A stretch of 64,000 nucleotides of DNA from Mucilaginibacter sp. (GCF_025359345.1 NZ_JANYGQ010000008.1:45099-109098); one strand, 5' to 3'. Positions 1 through 9,070 are shown, counted from the stretch's first letter. Program-made: numbers and translations. The notes: a model not told the origin generated them from the letters alone.

Positions 1-562
1 AATAAATGTTCTGGTTGGCCAGGTATCGCTTGTAGTTAAACTCAGCCGGGTTAAAGGGCGGGTTTACTATGGTGTATTTTGCAGGGATGAGCAATACGTC
101 ACCATAGGTAAGTTCGGGTGCAATGTCTTTCAGGGTGATGAGCAATGTTCCGGTGGCGTCGGCGTGTTTGTTGTTATTTATAGTTTGTTCCACGTTAACC
201 GTAAACCTGAGCCAGCCGTTTTTATAAACAGGCTCACTGTTAATTTTTGCAACCAGGTATTGGGCTGAGGCTTTTGAAAAATGCTTTTTATTATTTAGCT
301 CGTTATTATTTACGAGGCTGAGGTAACCGGCCAAAAACAGGATAATTACGATTAAGCCGCCGCCAATCCAACGATGTTTATAAATCGATAGCCGGGTATA
401 CCCTAAATTAAAGCCGATGAAAATTGAGCCGCTGACAAACAGGAATAAAATCAGCGACTTGATATTTACGTCAGAAGGAAAGTTTATAGCAAGACTAATA
501 CCCAATATAAAGGGGAGCAACAGGATAAGGAAAGGTATTTCGCCTTTGTGGTTGGCTATCAT
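1..562 (-). CDS. ComEC/Rec2-family competence protein, N-terminal part (cut by window start)
   Basis: The reading frame starts with ATG at 562 and stays open to the window edge, giving about 187 residues. The start reads MIANHKGEIPF, followed by three hydrophobic membrane segments within roughly residues 10-75. A soluble beta-rich stretch follows that ends in NPPFNPAEFNYKRYLANQNI, the conserved 'NPxxFdYxxYL' block of the DUF4131 domain that opens ComEC proteins. ComEC forms the inner-membrane channel for single-stranded DNA uptake in natural transformation. The channel and metallo-beta-lactamase-like parts lie outside the window. It lies downstream of the MerR-type gene on the same strand, across a repeat-bearing gap of about 150 bp. 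The family call rests on this N-terminal domain alone. Confidence 0.8.
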   Translation of the reverse strand, partial: MIANHKGEIPFLILLLPFILGISLAINFPSDVNIKSLILFLFVSGSIFIGFNLGYTRLSIYKHRWIGGGLIVIILFLAGYLSLVNNNELNNKKHFSKASAQYLVAKINSEPVYKNGWLRFTVNVEQTINNNKHADATGTLLITLKDIAPELTYGDVLLIPAKYTIVNPPFNPAEFNYKRYLANQNIY

Positions 563-574
563 ATTACAACTCGC

Positions 575-664
575 TTGTCATTGGGAACGAAGCAATCGCG
601 AACTCTGTAGATCCGCCCTGTAAAGTTCGCGGTTGCCGCGCTCGTACCTCGCTCGCAATGACAA
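575..664. repeat. REP-like inverted repeat element
   Basis: The element of about 90 bp begins TTGTCATTG and ends CAATGACAA, so its outer 9 bases are perfect inverted complements. Inside are GAACGAAGCAATCGCGAACT-like and GTACCTCGCTCGC-like blocks. It sits between the MerR-type gene and the ComEC-like gene. Elements of this type (TCATTGCGAGCGAGG-like) are common between genes in Sphingobacteriaceae; only this copy is seen here. Confidence 0.55.
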
Positions 665-716
665 ATTTTTTAATTAATCGATATACAGGAAATAAAGATA
701 GTCGTTCAATCAGTAA

Positions 717-1052
717 TTACAACTGATCTCTCACCTCAATCAAAAACTTTTTAAGATTTTCGAGCGAACTGATTACGCGGTGGCTGTCTTTGGAATCAGC
801 CATGTTGTTTTTTAAATATTCTTTTGCGCCGGTTAGGGTGTAACCTTTATCGCGTATCAGGTGGAAGATAATTTTAAGGTTTTCTATGTCCTCAGGGGTA
901 AAATAACGGTTGCCTTTTTTGTTCTTTTTAGGCTGCAAAATGTCGAATTCCTTCTCGTAAAATCTTATTAACGATTGGTTTACATCGAATAAAATAGCCA
1001 CTTCACCCATGGTGTAGTACATCTTGCTGATTTCCCGTTCTTTATATGGCAT
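717..1052 (-). CDS. MerR-family transcriptional regulator
   Basis: This 111-residue protein starts MPYKEREISK. Residues 13-80 form a MerR winged helix-turn-helix: YYTMGEVAILFDVNQSLIRFY is the recognition region, followed by the wing and the KGNRYFTPEDIENLK block. A short C-terminal helix may mediate dimerisation. It is the short Bacteroidota form without an effector domain, so no ligand can be named. The ATG at 1052 is chosen because the family begins MPYK and because the only upstream alternative is a TTG lying inside a -7 promoter element. It is divergent from the transglutaminase-like gene and upstream of the ComEC-like gene. Confidence 0.85.
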   Translation of the reverse strand: MPYKEREISKMYYTMGEVAILFDVNQSLIRFYEKEFDILQPKKNKKGNRYFTPEDIENLKIIFHLIRDKGYTLTGAKEYLKNNMADSKDSHRVISSLENLKKFLIEVRDQL

Positions 1053-1055
1053 ATG

Positions 1056-1063
1056 CAAATGTA
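1056..1063 (-). promoter_or_regulatory. -7 element (TACATTTG) abutting the MerR start codon
   Basis: On the minus strand TACATTTG fits the Bacteroidota -7 consensus TAnnTTTG and ends only 3 bases before the ATG at 1052. Transcription would begin at or next to the start codon, giving a leaderless mRNA. No clear -33 TTTG was found. Confidence 0.5.
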
Positions 1064-1188
1064 ATTGTTTAATTGGAATTTAGGAATATCGCATTGAAAT
1101 TAACAGATACTTAAAAAAATATTTAAATACATTATTTTAATGCTGGTTTATATATAATTATTATCTTAGGTGCACCCTGATATAATGT

Positions 1189-3063
1189 ATGATTAAGTGT
1201 TTTACGGCCCTTTGCCTTTGCCTGGCTACAGTTTATTGTGTTAAAGCTCACCCGGCCGACTCGTCGGCAAGTATCTCATCAAAGCAGAGTTATCAATTTG
1301 TTTATAATGCGAAGTATAACCGCGTTGAGGTTAAAGAAGTGCTAAACGACGTTTATACGAGTAATAATTATGCCGTAAAAATTCCGGTTGTGGAGGGGTA
1401 CAACGACCAGGTTACTATTGACGAGGTTAAATGCAAAGTTGACAACCATACCCCCGACGGTTTTAAACCCGAATATTCCTACTACTCCGTTGACGATGTT
1501 TTTTATTCGGACGCCCGCATTTGCTATTTCCCAATGAGCCTGCCAAAAATCGGCAGTAAAGGCAATGTTACTTTTAGTGAGACTGTACTTGACCCGCGCT
1601 ATTTTACTTCAGTTTATTTTTCTGAACAGTTACCGGTTTCGTCACGCGAGATAACTTTTATTGTTCCGCGCTGGATGAAAGTTGAACTGAAGGAAATGAA
1701 TTTCAACGGTTTCGACATCAAAAAAAACACGGTTTACAATAGTAAAGATGACGCGGACGTTTTTACCTATACCGCACAAAATATCCCGGCAAATAAAAGA
1801 GAAGAAAACAGCCCCGGGCCAAGCTACCTGTATCCGCATATAATGGTGCTTTGCAAATCGGCCAATACTGGCGGGCATAATTTTACGTACTTCGCTACGC
1901 TCGATGATCAATACAACTGGTATAAAACCCTTGTTAAAGAAATTAAAAATAACGATGCCATAATAGCCGCAAAGGCAAAAGACCTGACCGCCGGCCATAC
2001 AAACGATATGGATAAAATTAAAGCCATATTTTATTTTGTGCAGGATAATATACGTTACATCGCTTTTGAAAATGGGATTGCCGGCTTTAAGCCCGAAAGC
2101 GCCGACGAAGTATTGCGAAAAAAATATGGCGATTGCAAGGGGATGGCTAATCTTACCACGTCGTTACTAAAGGCTCAGGGTTATGACGCACATCTTTGTT
2201 GGCTGGGCACCGATCACATCGCTTATGATTACAGCACGCCGTCAATGGCGGTTGATAACCACATGATATGCGCATTAAACTACAAGAGCAAAACTATTTT
2301 TTTAGATGCCACCGAAACCTACATCGGTATAAATGAATATGCCGAACGCATACAAGGAAGACAGGTGCTGATTGAAAACGGCGATAAATACGTTTTAGCG
2401 CACATACCCATGGCTTCGGCTACGCAGAATTATGATTACGAAACAAGTAAGCTGGCTGTTACCGGTACCGCACTTACCGGCAGTATTACCCATGTGTGGA
2501 AAGGCGAGGAAAAGGAAGTTGTATTAGCCGGGTTGAATGGAATTAAAAAAGAAAAAAGCGAAGAGGCGTTTATTCGTTTTCTTTCGCACGACAACAGCGA
2601 TAACGAAATTAAAGAACTTAATATTTCGAGCATTTACAATACCGACGCCGACCTTAACGCCAATTATAAAGTGAACTTTAAAAACGCAGTATCGGTATTC
2701 AGCAAAGCTTATTACGTTGATTTGGATACTAAAAAGGAATTTATTGACGCAGCGATAAAAACCGATGAACGCAAGCACGACTATTGGTTTGACTATAAAA
2801 CCAACATCACCAAAGAAACAGAGCTCGCTGTACCCGCCAACTACAAAGTGGCGGCACTGCCGGCCCCGTTAAATATTACAAACGCCGATTATGAATTTCA
2901 TATAAACTACGAAAGCAAGCCCGGTAAAATACTATACAAGAAAACAATCCTGATAAAAAACACGCATATGCCGGTGGCAAAGTTTAGCCAGTGGAATAAA
3001 GATATTGAGCAACTTGCCAAAACCTATAACGAAAATATCACCCTAAAACCTGCTTCGGAATGA
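1189..3063 (+). CDS. Secreted DUF3857/transglutaminase-like protein
   Basis: The product has 624 residues. A signal peptide (about residues 1-20, cleavage near VKA/HP) is followed by a DUF3857-like beta domain (about 40-230) and a transglutaminase core (about 270-390). The catalytic triad is visible: Cys316 in GDCKGMANL, His358 in DNHMICAL and Asp373 in FLDATE. A beta-rich C-terminal region follows. Such proteins are probably periplasmic and may act as proteases, amidases or cross-linking enzymes; the substrate is unknown. The next gene overlaps by 4 bp (ATGA), so the two are translationally coupled. The partner has the same build but lacks the catalytic Cys. Confidence 0.85.
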   Translation: MIKCFTALCLCLATVYCVKAHPADSSASISSKQSYQFVYNAKYNRVEVKEVLNDVYTSNNYAVKIPVVEGYNDQVTIDEVKCKVDNHTPDGFKPEYSYYSVDDVFYSDARICYFPMSLPKIGSKGNVTFSETVLDPRYFTSVYFSEQLPVSSREITFIVPRWMKVELKEMNFNGFDIKKNTVYNSKDDADVFTYTAQNIPANKREENSPGPSYLYPHIMVLCKSANTGGHNFTYFATLDDQYNWYKTLVKEIKNNDAIIAAKAKDLTAGHTNDMDKIKAIFYFVQDNIRYIAFENGIAGFKPESADEVLRKKYGDCKGMANLTTSLLKAQGYDAHLCWLGTDHIAYDYSTPSMAVDNHMICALNYKSKTIFLDATETYIGINEYAERIQGRQVLIENGDKYVLAHIPMASATQNYDYETSKLAVTGTALTGSITHVWKGEEKEVVLAGLNGIKKEKSEEAFIRFLSHDNSDNEIKELNISSIYNTDADLNANYKVNFKNAVSVFSKAYYVDLDTKKEFIDAAIKTDERKHDYWFDYKTNITKETELAVPANYKVAALPAPLNITNADYEFHINYESKPGKILYKKTILIKNTHMPVAKFSQWNKDIEQLAKTYNENITLKPASE

Positions 3064-5291
3064 GAAAACCTTTACTTACAATTATTGCTTTACTAACTGT
3101 TGTTTCCCTGTTTGCTCAGGACAAAACTCCTTATATCGAAAAAGCCGCCCAGCTGCAAAAGGAAATATGGGGTAACAGCGCAACCGAATTTAAAGCAACC
3201 ACAGTGCCTGCTGATATGAGCAAAGAGGGTGCGGTAGTGCTGGCCCGTTCGTTTAGCCTGCAGCGCACCACGGGTAACAAATTAAAGTTGCTTGGCCTGG
3301 CATCCACCGTTAAAAATGTTAAGCTCACCACGTTTCATGAGCGGGTTAAGATCAACGATAAATCGGCGCTTGAGGCCTATTCAACACTCGAGTATCAGAA
3401 AAAACTGGATAAGACTGTTTCATTGCTGATTACTAAATTCAAGGAAGTGAATGATACCTATGTGGGCGCCAAAATTATAAAGCCCGATGGTAAGGAAGTG
3501 GTAGTAAATAGCAGTGAAGAAGTGTTATTGAAAAACGAAACCAAAAACCAGAAAGGCAAGCTGGCGATATCAGACCTGCAGATTGGCGATATCCTGGATT
3601 ATTATGTGAGCACGATGGCTATTTCTGAAAAAGGCCTTGAAAATGGCTTTACTGACAATGATAACCTCATACTGCTTGCAGATGAATACCCGGTGCTTTA
3701 TTACAGCCTCGATTTTCAATTTAATAAAAAGTTAATAGTAAAATATATTTATGCCAACGGCGCACCGCATTTCACCGAAAGCACTAATAGTGCCGGGGAT
3801 ATGTTGCTAAGCCTTAAAATACACAACATGGCCAAATACCACGGCCAGGTATGGACTTCGCCCTACAGGCAGTACCCATACATTGAGATAGGGAGTGGAT
3901 TTTATACTGTTGGAGCCGGCCAATCTGTGTTCGACAGGGAGACTAACACTAAACAATCGCGCTTCGAGTCGAATAAAACAGCATTTGAAAATTATTATTT
4001 TTCTGAAAGCCCTGGCTTTGACTTCGCCGAAAGGAAAACCAAAGACTTTTTTAAAAGCAGCAAGGCACTCAAAGCTGCTCCGCTCGATAGTGTGTTGAAG
4101 GTTCTGTATAACCAATGGAAATTTAACGTTTTTTGCAACTACGACGGCAAAGAACTGGAGGATGTTGGAAATATGAACTACCGTTCGGTAAAATCAATGA
4201 ATGCGGCATCAGATATGTGCATGGTGTTGACTGATATGAAGATTGACCATTATGTATTGCTGGTAGCATCACGCAACGGCAACTCGCTGGATAATGCTTA
4301 TAATATAGAGGATATGAGTGCCATGATACAGATTAACAACGGCGCCCAGCCAATGTATATGTGTTTTGATGATGTGTTTACACTTTTTAACGAAATACCG
4401 GCCCGTTTCCAGGGAGAAAAAGCGTTGGCACTAAAACCAAAACGCCGTAACTCACAAAGTTTTAACTTCACAGATGTCGGCGAGATTACCCTGCCTGTTA
4501 CTGCCGCCAATAAAAACCAGGTAGAAGAACAGTTGCAGGTGTCACTAGTGCCCGGAAATGTGCAAAAGCTAAAAGTAATGCGTACCGTAAAGCAGGGAGG
4601 TGAAATGCGGCGCGACGACCAGCACAGCCTGGTGCCGGTTATGGATGTTGACGCTGGCTATAAAAACCTCGCAAATGGTGATGAGTTGGAAAAACGACTT
4701 TCAAAATCGCACGAAACGAAAAAAATGGCCGCCGATTTTAATTTCGCATTCAACAAAGAAAAGGCTGAAATGAAGAAAAACTTTACAGCTGAAATTAAAT
4801 CGCAGTTTGACCAGGAGCCCGAGCAGGTTGAAAACTTTAAGATTGAAAACGCAGCTTTGGATAATTCATCGCCTGTACTTCAATACAGTTCATCGTTTGT
4901 GTTAACTGGTTTGGTGAAAAAAGCGGGCAATAATTATATTATCGACGCGGGCAAATTGGTGGGTAGCTTTTATAAACTCGAAGAAAAGGATCGCAAGCGC
5001 GCTGTTGATGTCTACATGCCCTGTGCACGAAGCTTTAACTACACTATTAACATAGCCATACCACCTGGCTTTATCCCTAAGGGCATGGAGGAAATGACGC
5101 GTAGGAAAGAAAATAAGACAGGTTCGTTTACGTCGACCGCAGTGGTAAATGGCAACACCTTAACCATAACGGTAAAGCGGGTTTACGCCAACAACTTTGA
5201 AAAAGTGGCAAACTGGCCGATGTTGACCGAGCTAGTAGATATGGCTTCAGATTTTAACACACAGAAAATATTGTTTGAGAAGAAAGGGTAG
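3060..5291 (+). CDS. DUF3857-type exported protein with degenerate transglutaminase-like domain
   Basis: The product has 743 residues with a signal peptide (MRKPLLTIIALLTVVSLFAQ). Residues about 55-260 resemble DUF3857 (TFHERVKIND, EAYSTLEYQKKL, LQIGDILDYYV). Residues about 330-460 match the transglutaminase-core position, but the segment equivalent to the partner's GDCKGMANL reads SMNAASDMCM, so Met falls at the nucleophile position. The C-terminal 250 residues are a further beta-rich domain. It starts inside the stop codon of the upstream active-looking paralogue. I infer a non-catalytic partner or receptor for that protein; the Cys loss rests on a hand alignment. Confidence 0.7.
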   Translation: MRKPLLTIIALLTVVSLFAQDKTPYIEKAAQLQKEIWGNSATEFKATTVPADMSKEGAVVLARSFSLQRTTGNKLKLLGLASTVKNVKLTTFHERVKINDKSALEAYSTLEYQKKLDKTVSLLITKFKEVNDTYVGAKIIKPDGKEVVVNSSEEVLLKNETKNQKGKLAISDLQIGDILDYYVSTMAISEKGLENGFTDNDNLILLADEYPVLYYSLDFQFNKKLIVKYIYANGAPHFTESTNSAGDMLLSLKIHNMAKYHGQVWTSPYRQYPYIEIGSGFYTVGAGQSVFDRETNTKQSRFESNKTAFENYYFSESPGFDFAERKTKDFFKSSKALKAAPLDSVLKVLYNQWKFNVFCNYDGKELEDVGNMNYRSVKSMNAASDMCMVLTDMKIDHYVLLVASRNGNSLDNAYNIEDMSAMIQINNGAQPMYMCFDDVFTLFNEIPARFQGEKALALKPKRRNSQSFNFTDVGEITLPVTAANKNQVEEQLQVSLVPGNVQKLKVMRTVKQGGEMRRDDQHSLVPVMDVDAGYKNLANGDELEKRLSKSHETKKMAADFNFAFNKEKAEMKKNFTAEIKSQFDQEPEQVENFKIENAALDNSSPVLQYSSSFVLTGLVKKAGNNYIIDAGKLVGSFYKLEEKDRKRAVDVYMPCARSFNYTINIAIPPGFIPKGMEEMTRRKENKTGSFTSTAVVNGNTLTITVKRVYANNFEKVANWPMLTELVDMASDFNTQKILFEKKG

Positions 5292-5345
5292 GGAGGAAGT
5301 CCGGAAAGTCCGGAAAGTCAGTAAAGTTCGAAAGATGAATCTCTT

Positions 5346-5402
5346 GATAATCACTATGTTTCACAGCGTTCCGGGTGTTCCACCTGTAAAAATGGAACGC
5401 TG
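5346..5402 (+). repeat. Dispersed hairpin repeat, copy 1
   Basis: Landmarks in order are GATAATCA, ATGTTTCACAGCGTTCCGGG, TGTTCC, AAAAATGGAACGC. The GCGTTCC and GGAACGC words can pair as a stem. Four other copies lie at 18481, 25910, 28518 and 28718. All are between genes. Confidence 0.8.
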
Positions 5403-5539
5403 TGCCGGTGCAGCGCAAGGCGACACGCGGTTGAAGAGGAGTTTAGGACCCGGGAAATTGTTGCGTGCCCGCGTATCACCGGTTAGTTAAGATATTCAAC
5501 TTTCGGTCTTTCGGACTTCCCGACTTTCGGACTAATACT

Positions 5540-5547
5540 TACCTTTG
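5540..5547 (+). promoter_or_regulatory. -7 element (TACCTTTG) four bases before alaS
   Basis: TACCTTTG fits TAnnTTTG and is followed by CCTC and then the alaS ATG at 5552. The spacing predicts a leaderless or nearly leaderless alaS mRNA. No good -33 box was found. Confidence 0.5.
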
Positions 5548-5551
5548 CCTC

Positions 5552-8242
5552 ATGACAGCTACTCAAATTCGTCAGGCTTTTCTTGATTTTTTTGCATCGA
5601 AGGGACATACTATTGTGCCCTCGGCGCCTATTGTAATTAAAAACGACCCTACGCTGATGTTTACCAACGCGGGGATGAACCAGTTTAAAGCGATTTTTTT
5701 GGGCGAGGAAACGCCAAAATTTAAACGAGCGGTTGATACGCAGCGTTGTTTGCGCGTTTCAGGCAAGCATAACGACCTGGAAGAGGTGGGTATAGATACC
5801 TATCACCACACCATGTTCGAGATGCTGGGTAACTGGAGCTTTGGCGATTACTTTAAAAAGGAAGCCATCGAATGGAGCTGGGAACTGCTGACAAATGTTT
5901 ACGGCATTGAAAAAGAGCGCCTGTATGTTACCGTTTTTGGTGGCGACGAAAAAGAAGGCTTAGCGATAGACCAGGAAGCATTTGATTTCTGGAAGCAATA
6001 CGTTCCTGAAGACCGCATCCTGATGGGCAGCAAGAAGGATAACTTTTGGGAAATGGGCGAAACCGGTCCCTGCGGTCCTTGTTCCGAAATTCACTACGAT
6101 AACCGCACGGATGCCGAACGCCAGAAAGTAAGCGGTGCAAGTTTAGTAAATGCCGACGACCCGCAGGTTATCGAGATATGGAATAATGTGTTTATGCAGT
6201 TTAACCGTCTAAAGGATGGTTCGCTGCAGCCATTGCCGGCTAAGCACGTGGATACAGGGATGGGCTTTGAGCGTTTGGTGCGGGTGATGCAGGGGAAAAC
6301 ATCAAATTATGATACAGATGTGTTTACACCGCTGATTGATTTTATCGCACAAAAAAGCGGAATAATTTACAACAGCGCTGCCAAGCCCAGCGATGTCGAT
6401 TGGAACCAGGCTGTTGCCATGCGTGTACTGGCTGACCATATCCGCGCAATCAGCTTTGCTATTGCCGACGGACAACTGCCATCAAACAATAAAGCAGGAT
6501 ATGTTATCCGCAGGATATTACGTCGCGCAGTTAGGTATAGTTATCAATATTTAGGATTCAAAGAACCGTTTTTAAACCAGTTGGTGCCTTTGTTGGCTGA
6601 GCAGTTTAAGGGTGTATTTGATAATTTATATGACCAGAAAGATTTTGTGCAGAAAGTTGTTTTGGAAGAGGAGAATTCTTTTTTAAGGACGCTTTCTGCG
6701 GGAATAAGGAGATTTGAAGAGATGACTTCGGTGTCTTTTGTAGGAAATGTGTTTTTGATTGACCCCAATGCTGACCCGCGAGAAACTATGGGTAAAATAC
6801 TTTCCGGAAAGTTTGCTTTCGAAATGTATGATACGTATGGCTTTCCCCTTGATTTAACAGAATTGATGGCGAGAGAACAGGGGTGGACAATTGATGAAAA
6901 CGGATTTAATGAATCTCTTCAACAACAAAAAGATCGCTCCCGCGCTGCCACTGCCATTGATACCGGTGATTGGGTTGTCCTAAAAGACGACGATACCGTT
7001 GAATTCACCGGCTATGATGAAACCGAAACCATTGCCCATATTGTAAAATACCGCAAGGTGAAAGCAAAAGGCACCGAGCAATACCAGATTGTATTAGATA
7101 AAACCCCTTTCTACGCCGAAAGCGGCGGACAGGTGGGCGATAAAGGCGAACTGGTTTTTCCGGATGGTGAGGTAATTGAAGTTACCGATACTAAAAAAGA
7201 AAACGGCCTGATTGTTCATTTTACCGACAAACTGCCGGTGGATATTGACGATGCGCTGACTGCCATTGTTGATCCTGCTTTGCGGAACCGTACCAACAGC
7301 AACCACAGTGCAACGCACCTGCTGCACGCTGCTATGAAACAGGTTTTGGGCAGCCATGTAAACCAAAAAGGTTCACTGGTAAACCCGGACTACCTGCGTT
7401 TCGATTTTTCGCACTTTGCAAAAATAACCGACGAGGAACTGGCGCAGATTGAAGCTATTGTAAACCAAAAAGTACGCGAAAACATTGCCTTAAAAGAGGA
7501 GCGGAGCGTTGTATATGCAGAAGCAATTACCAGCGGTGTTACCGCGCTGTTTGGTGAGAAATATGGCGAGTATGTGCGCGTGATAACTTTTGATGATGAG
7601 TTCAGCAAGGAGCTTTGCGGTGGTACACACGTTAAAGCCACCGGGCAAATAGGTTTCTTTAAAATAATAAGCGAAAGCGCTGTAGCTGCGGGTGTAAGGC
7701 GCATCGAGGCGATAACAGGTATTGCTGCTGAAGATTTTATCATCCAGCAAAATAAACTGGTGCATCAGCTAAAAGAGATGCTTAAGAATCCTAAGGATAT
7801 TTCAAAAAGCGTGGAAAGCCTGCTGGAAGAAAATGCAAAGCTTAAAAAGGAAATTGAAAAATCGGTGCTCGAAAAATCAGCAGGATTAAAAAACGAACTG
7901 GCAGAAAAGGCTGAAGTGATAAACGGCGTCAATTTTATTGCCCAAAAGGTGCAGTTGCCTAATGCCGACGCGATAAAGGGCCTGGCTTATCAATTAAAAG
8001 ATATTGTAGATAACCTGTTCCTAGTGTTAGCTGCCGACATCGATGGCAAACCGTCGCTTACTGTAATGATTGCTGAGAACCTGGTTAAAGAAAAAAATCT
8101 TAACGCCGGTAACATTGTACGTGAATTAGCCAAAGAAATTAAAGGTGGGGGCGGCGGTCAGCCATTTTTTGCCACCGCAGGTGGGAGTGATGTTAGCGGG
8201 CTGGATAGGGCGCTGGAAAAGGCTAGGGCTTTTATAGCATAA
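5552..8242 (+). CDS. alaS: Alanyl-tRNA synthetase
   Basis: The product has 896 residues, close to the usual length of about 875. It charges tRNA-Ala with alanine and edits mischarged Ser/Gly. The class II catalytic core begins at MTATQIRQAFLDFFASKGH, with NAGMNQFK and the NNKAGYVIRRILRRAVR block. The editing domain carries zinc ligands HSATHLLH and CGGTH, and the C-Ala domain ends in a glycine run (GGGGGGQPFF). The start at 5552 is chosen because the conserved domain starts there and the upstream extension lies in repeat DNA. It is single, convergent with the Gly/His-rich gene, and followed by a hairpin. Confidence 0.97.
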   Translation: MTATQIRQAFLDFFASKGHTIVPSAPIVIKNDPTLMFTNAGMNQFKAIFLGEETPKFKRAVDTQRCLRVSGKHNDLEEVGIDTYHHTMFEMLGNWSFGDYFKKEAIEWSWELLTNVYGIEKERLYVTVFGGDEKEGLAIDQEAFDFWKQYVPEDRILMGSKKDNFWEMGETGPCGPCSEIHYDNRTDAERQKVSGASLVNADDPQVIEIWNNVFMQFNRLKDGSLQPLPAKHVDTGMGFERLVRVMQGKTSNYDTDVFTPLIDFIAQKSGIIYNSAAKPSDVDWNQAVAMRVLADHIRAISFAIADGQLPSNNKAGYVIRRILRRAVRYSYQYLGFKEPFLNQLVPLLAEQFKGVFDNLYDQKDFVQKVVLEEENSFLRTLSAGIRRFEEMTSVSFVGNVFLIDPNADPRETMGKILSGKFAFEMYDTYGFPLDLTELMAREQGWTIDENGFNESLQQQKDRSRAATAIDTGDWVVLKDDDTVEFTGYDETETIAHIVKYRKVKAKGTEQYQIVLDKTPFYAESGGQVGDKGELVFPDGEVIEVTDTKKENGLIVHFTDKLPVDIDDALTAIVDPALRNRTNSNHSATHLLHAAMKQVLGSHVNQKGSLVNPDYLRFDFSHFAKITDEELAQIEAIVNQKVRENIALKEERSVVYAEAITSGVTALFGEKYGEYVRVITFDDEFSKELCGGTHVKATGQIGFFKIISESAVAAGVRRIEAITGIAAEDFIIQQNKLVHQLKEMLKNPKDISKSVESLLEENAKLKKEIEKSVLEKSAGLKNELAEKAEVINGVNFIAQKVQLPNADAIKGLAYQLKDIVDNLFLVLAADIDGKPSLTVMIAENLVKEKNLNAGNIVRELAKEIKGGGGGQPFFATAGGSDVSGLDRALEKARAFIA

Positions 8243-8247
8243 AAAGA

Positions 8248-8278
8248 GATTTGACAACTCTTAAAGAGTTGTCAAATC
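8248..8278. terminator. Bidirectional terminator hairpin between alaS and the Gly/His-rich gene
   Basis: A perfect 15-bp inverted repeat (GATTTGACAACTCTT and its complement) with one central base lies between the convergent genes. On the minus strand it is followed by a T-rich run (TCTTTTTAT), making it a strong terminator for the 8297-8926 gene. On the plus strand the T run is weak. Confidence 0.8.
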
Positions 8279-8296
8279 TTATAACGTCAGTATTGA

Positions 8297-8926
8297 TTAA
8301 TGGTGTCCGTGGCCACCGCCACCACCACCGTGTCCGCCACCGCCGGACGGTTTTCCACCGCCACCATGTCCGCCGCCGCCGTGAGGAGCACCGCCGCCAC
8401 CGTGTCTGCCACCTCCATGAGGAGCACCGCCACCACCGTGGGGTCTTCCGCCGCCACCATGAGGTCTTCCTCCATGTATGTTATTATGGACATTACCACC
8501 GCGGAAATGCTCACTTCTGCCCGGCCTGTTTATAACCCTGGTATGGTAATGGTCGCGCACAATTGTACCGCCCGGTCTGCCACGAAAATGTTCATACGAT
8601 CTGCGGTCGTGGCCAAAATAACGGTAGGCACGGGGCCTGTTAACAGCTACTTTGTAACCGGTAGAAATATTGTAAGATGCGTAGCGCGGCGGTAACGAAG
8701 GCCTGAATACCCAGCTGGGGCCGTCCAGATAAACATATTGATGTGTTGGTACATAGTAATAGGCTTCCACATCGGGTAAATAATAATAATTTACCGACGC
8801 ATATTCCGGCGGAGGTGTCCATATCCCAATGCTTACACTGGCACTCACCTGCGCCTTTGTATCGGCACTGCTTACAGCCAGCAATATTAACGCCGCCAGC
8901 AAACTAAAAATCGATTTCTTCATCAT
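8297..8926 (-). CDS. Secreted Gly/His-rich protein
   Basis: The product has 209 residues (208 if the second Met is used). A signal peptide ends near DTKAQ. Residues 30-100 are rich in Tyr and Pro (NYYYLPDVEAYYYVP), resembling short surface-associated domains in Bacteroidota. Residues about 100-150 are basic (DRRSYEHFRGRPGG). The last 60 residues are almost wholly repeated HGGGG, RPHGGGG and APHGGG units ending HGHH. Histidine-rich glycine repeats may bind metal ions or stay disordered outside the cell; this is inference. No known enzyme motif is visible. It is convergent with alaS and shares its terminator. Confidence 0.8.
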   Translation of the reverse strand: MMKKSIFSLLAALILLAVSSADTKAQVSASVSIGIWTPPPEYASVNYYYLPDVEAYYYVPTHQYVYLDGPSWVFRPSLPPRYASYNISTGYKVAVNRPRAYRYFGHDRRSYEHFRGRPGGTIVRDHYHTRVINRPGRSEHFRGGNVHNNIHGGRPHGGGGRPHGGGGAPHGGGRHGGGGAPHGGGGHGGGGKPSGGGGHGGGGGGHGHH

Positions 8927-9023
8927 AGTTGTTATTTAAAATATAGAAGCCAAAACGCGTGCCGGTAATGTCAATTTTGTAAGCTATTTATCTAGCCGTT
9001 CGCTTTAATAACTAATAACTTTT

Positions 9024-9031
9024 TATATTTG
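9024..9031 (+). promoter_or_regulatory. Probable gatB -7 element (TATATTTG)
   Basis: TATATTTG fits TAnnTTTG. A TTCG about 21 bases upstream is a weak -33 match. It would leave a leader of about 35 bases before the gatB ATG at 9071. Confidence 0.4.
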
Positions 9032-9070
9032 GCGTCAATTACGGTTATACCACCGCCGCATTTATTTTAT

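Larger units (their letters stand above)
5292..5551. other. Intergenic element with inverted ends upstream of alaS
   Basis: The region starts with repeated AGTCCGGAAAGTC-like words (5297-5335) and ends with their approximate complement, CTTTCGG/GGACTT words (5500-5533). A copy of the dispersed hairpin repeat lies between them at 5346-5402. No convincing gene is present. The arrangement resembles a small non-autonomous mobile element or composite repeat, ending just before the alaS promoter. Confidence 0.4.

Noticed and set aside
5275..5490. Open frame of 71 codons between the second transglutaminase-like gene and alaS
   Set aside because: It runs through the dispersed repeat and inverted-end words, has no recognisable domain, and its composition matches repeat DNA.
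5465..5551. Longer N-terminus for alaS
   Set aside because: The extension is encoded by repeat DNA and the -7 element. The conserved domain begins at the ATG at 5552.
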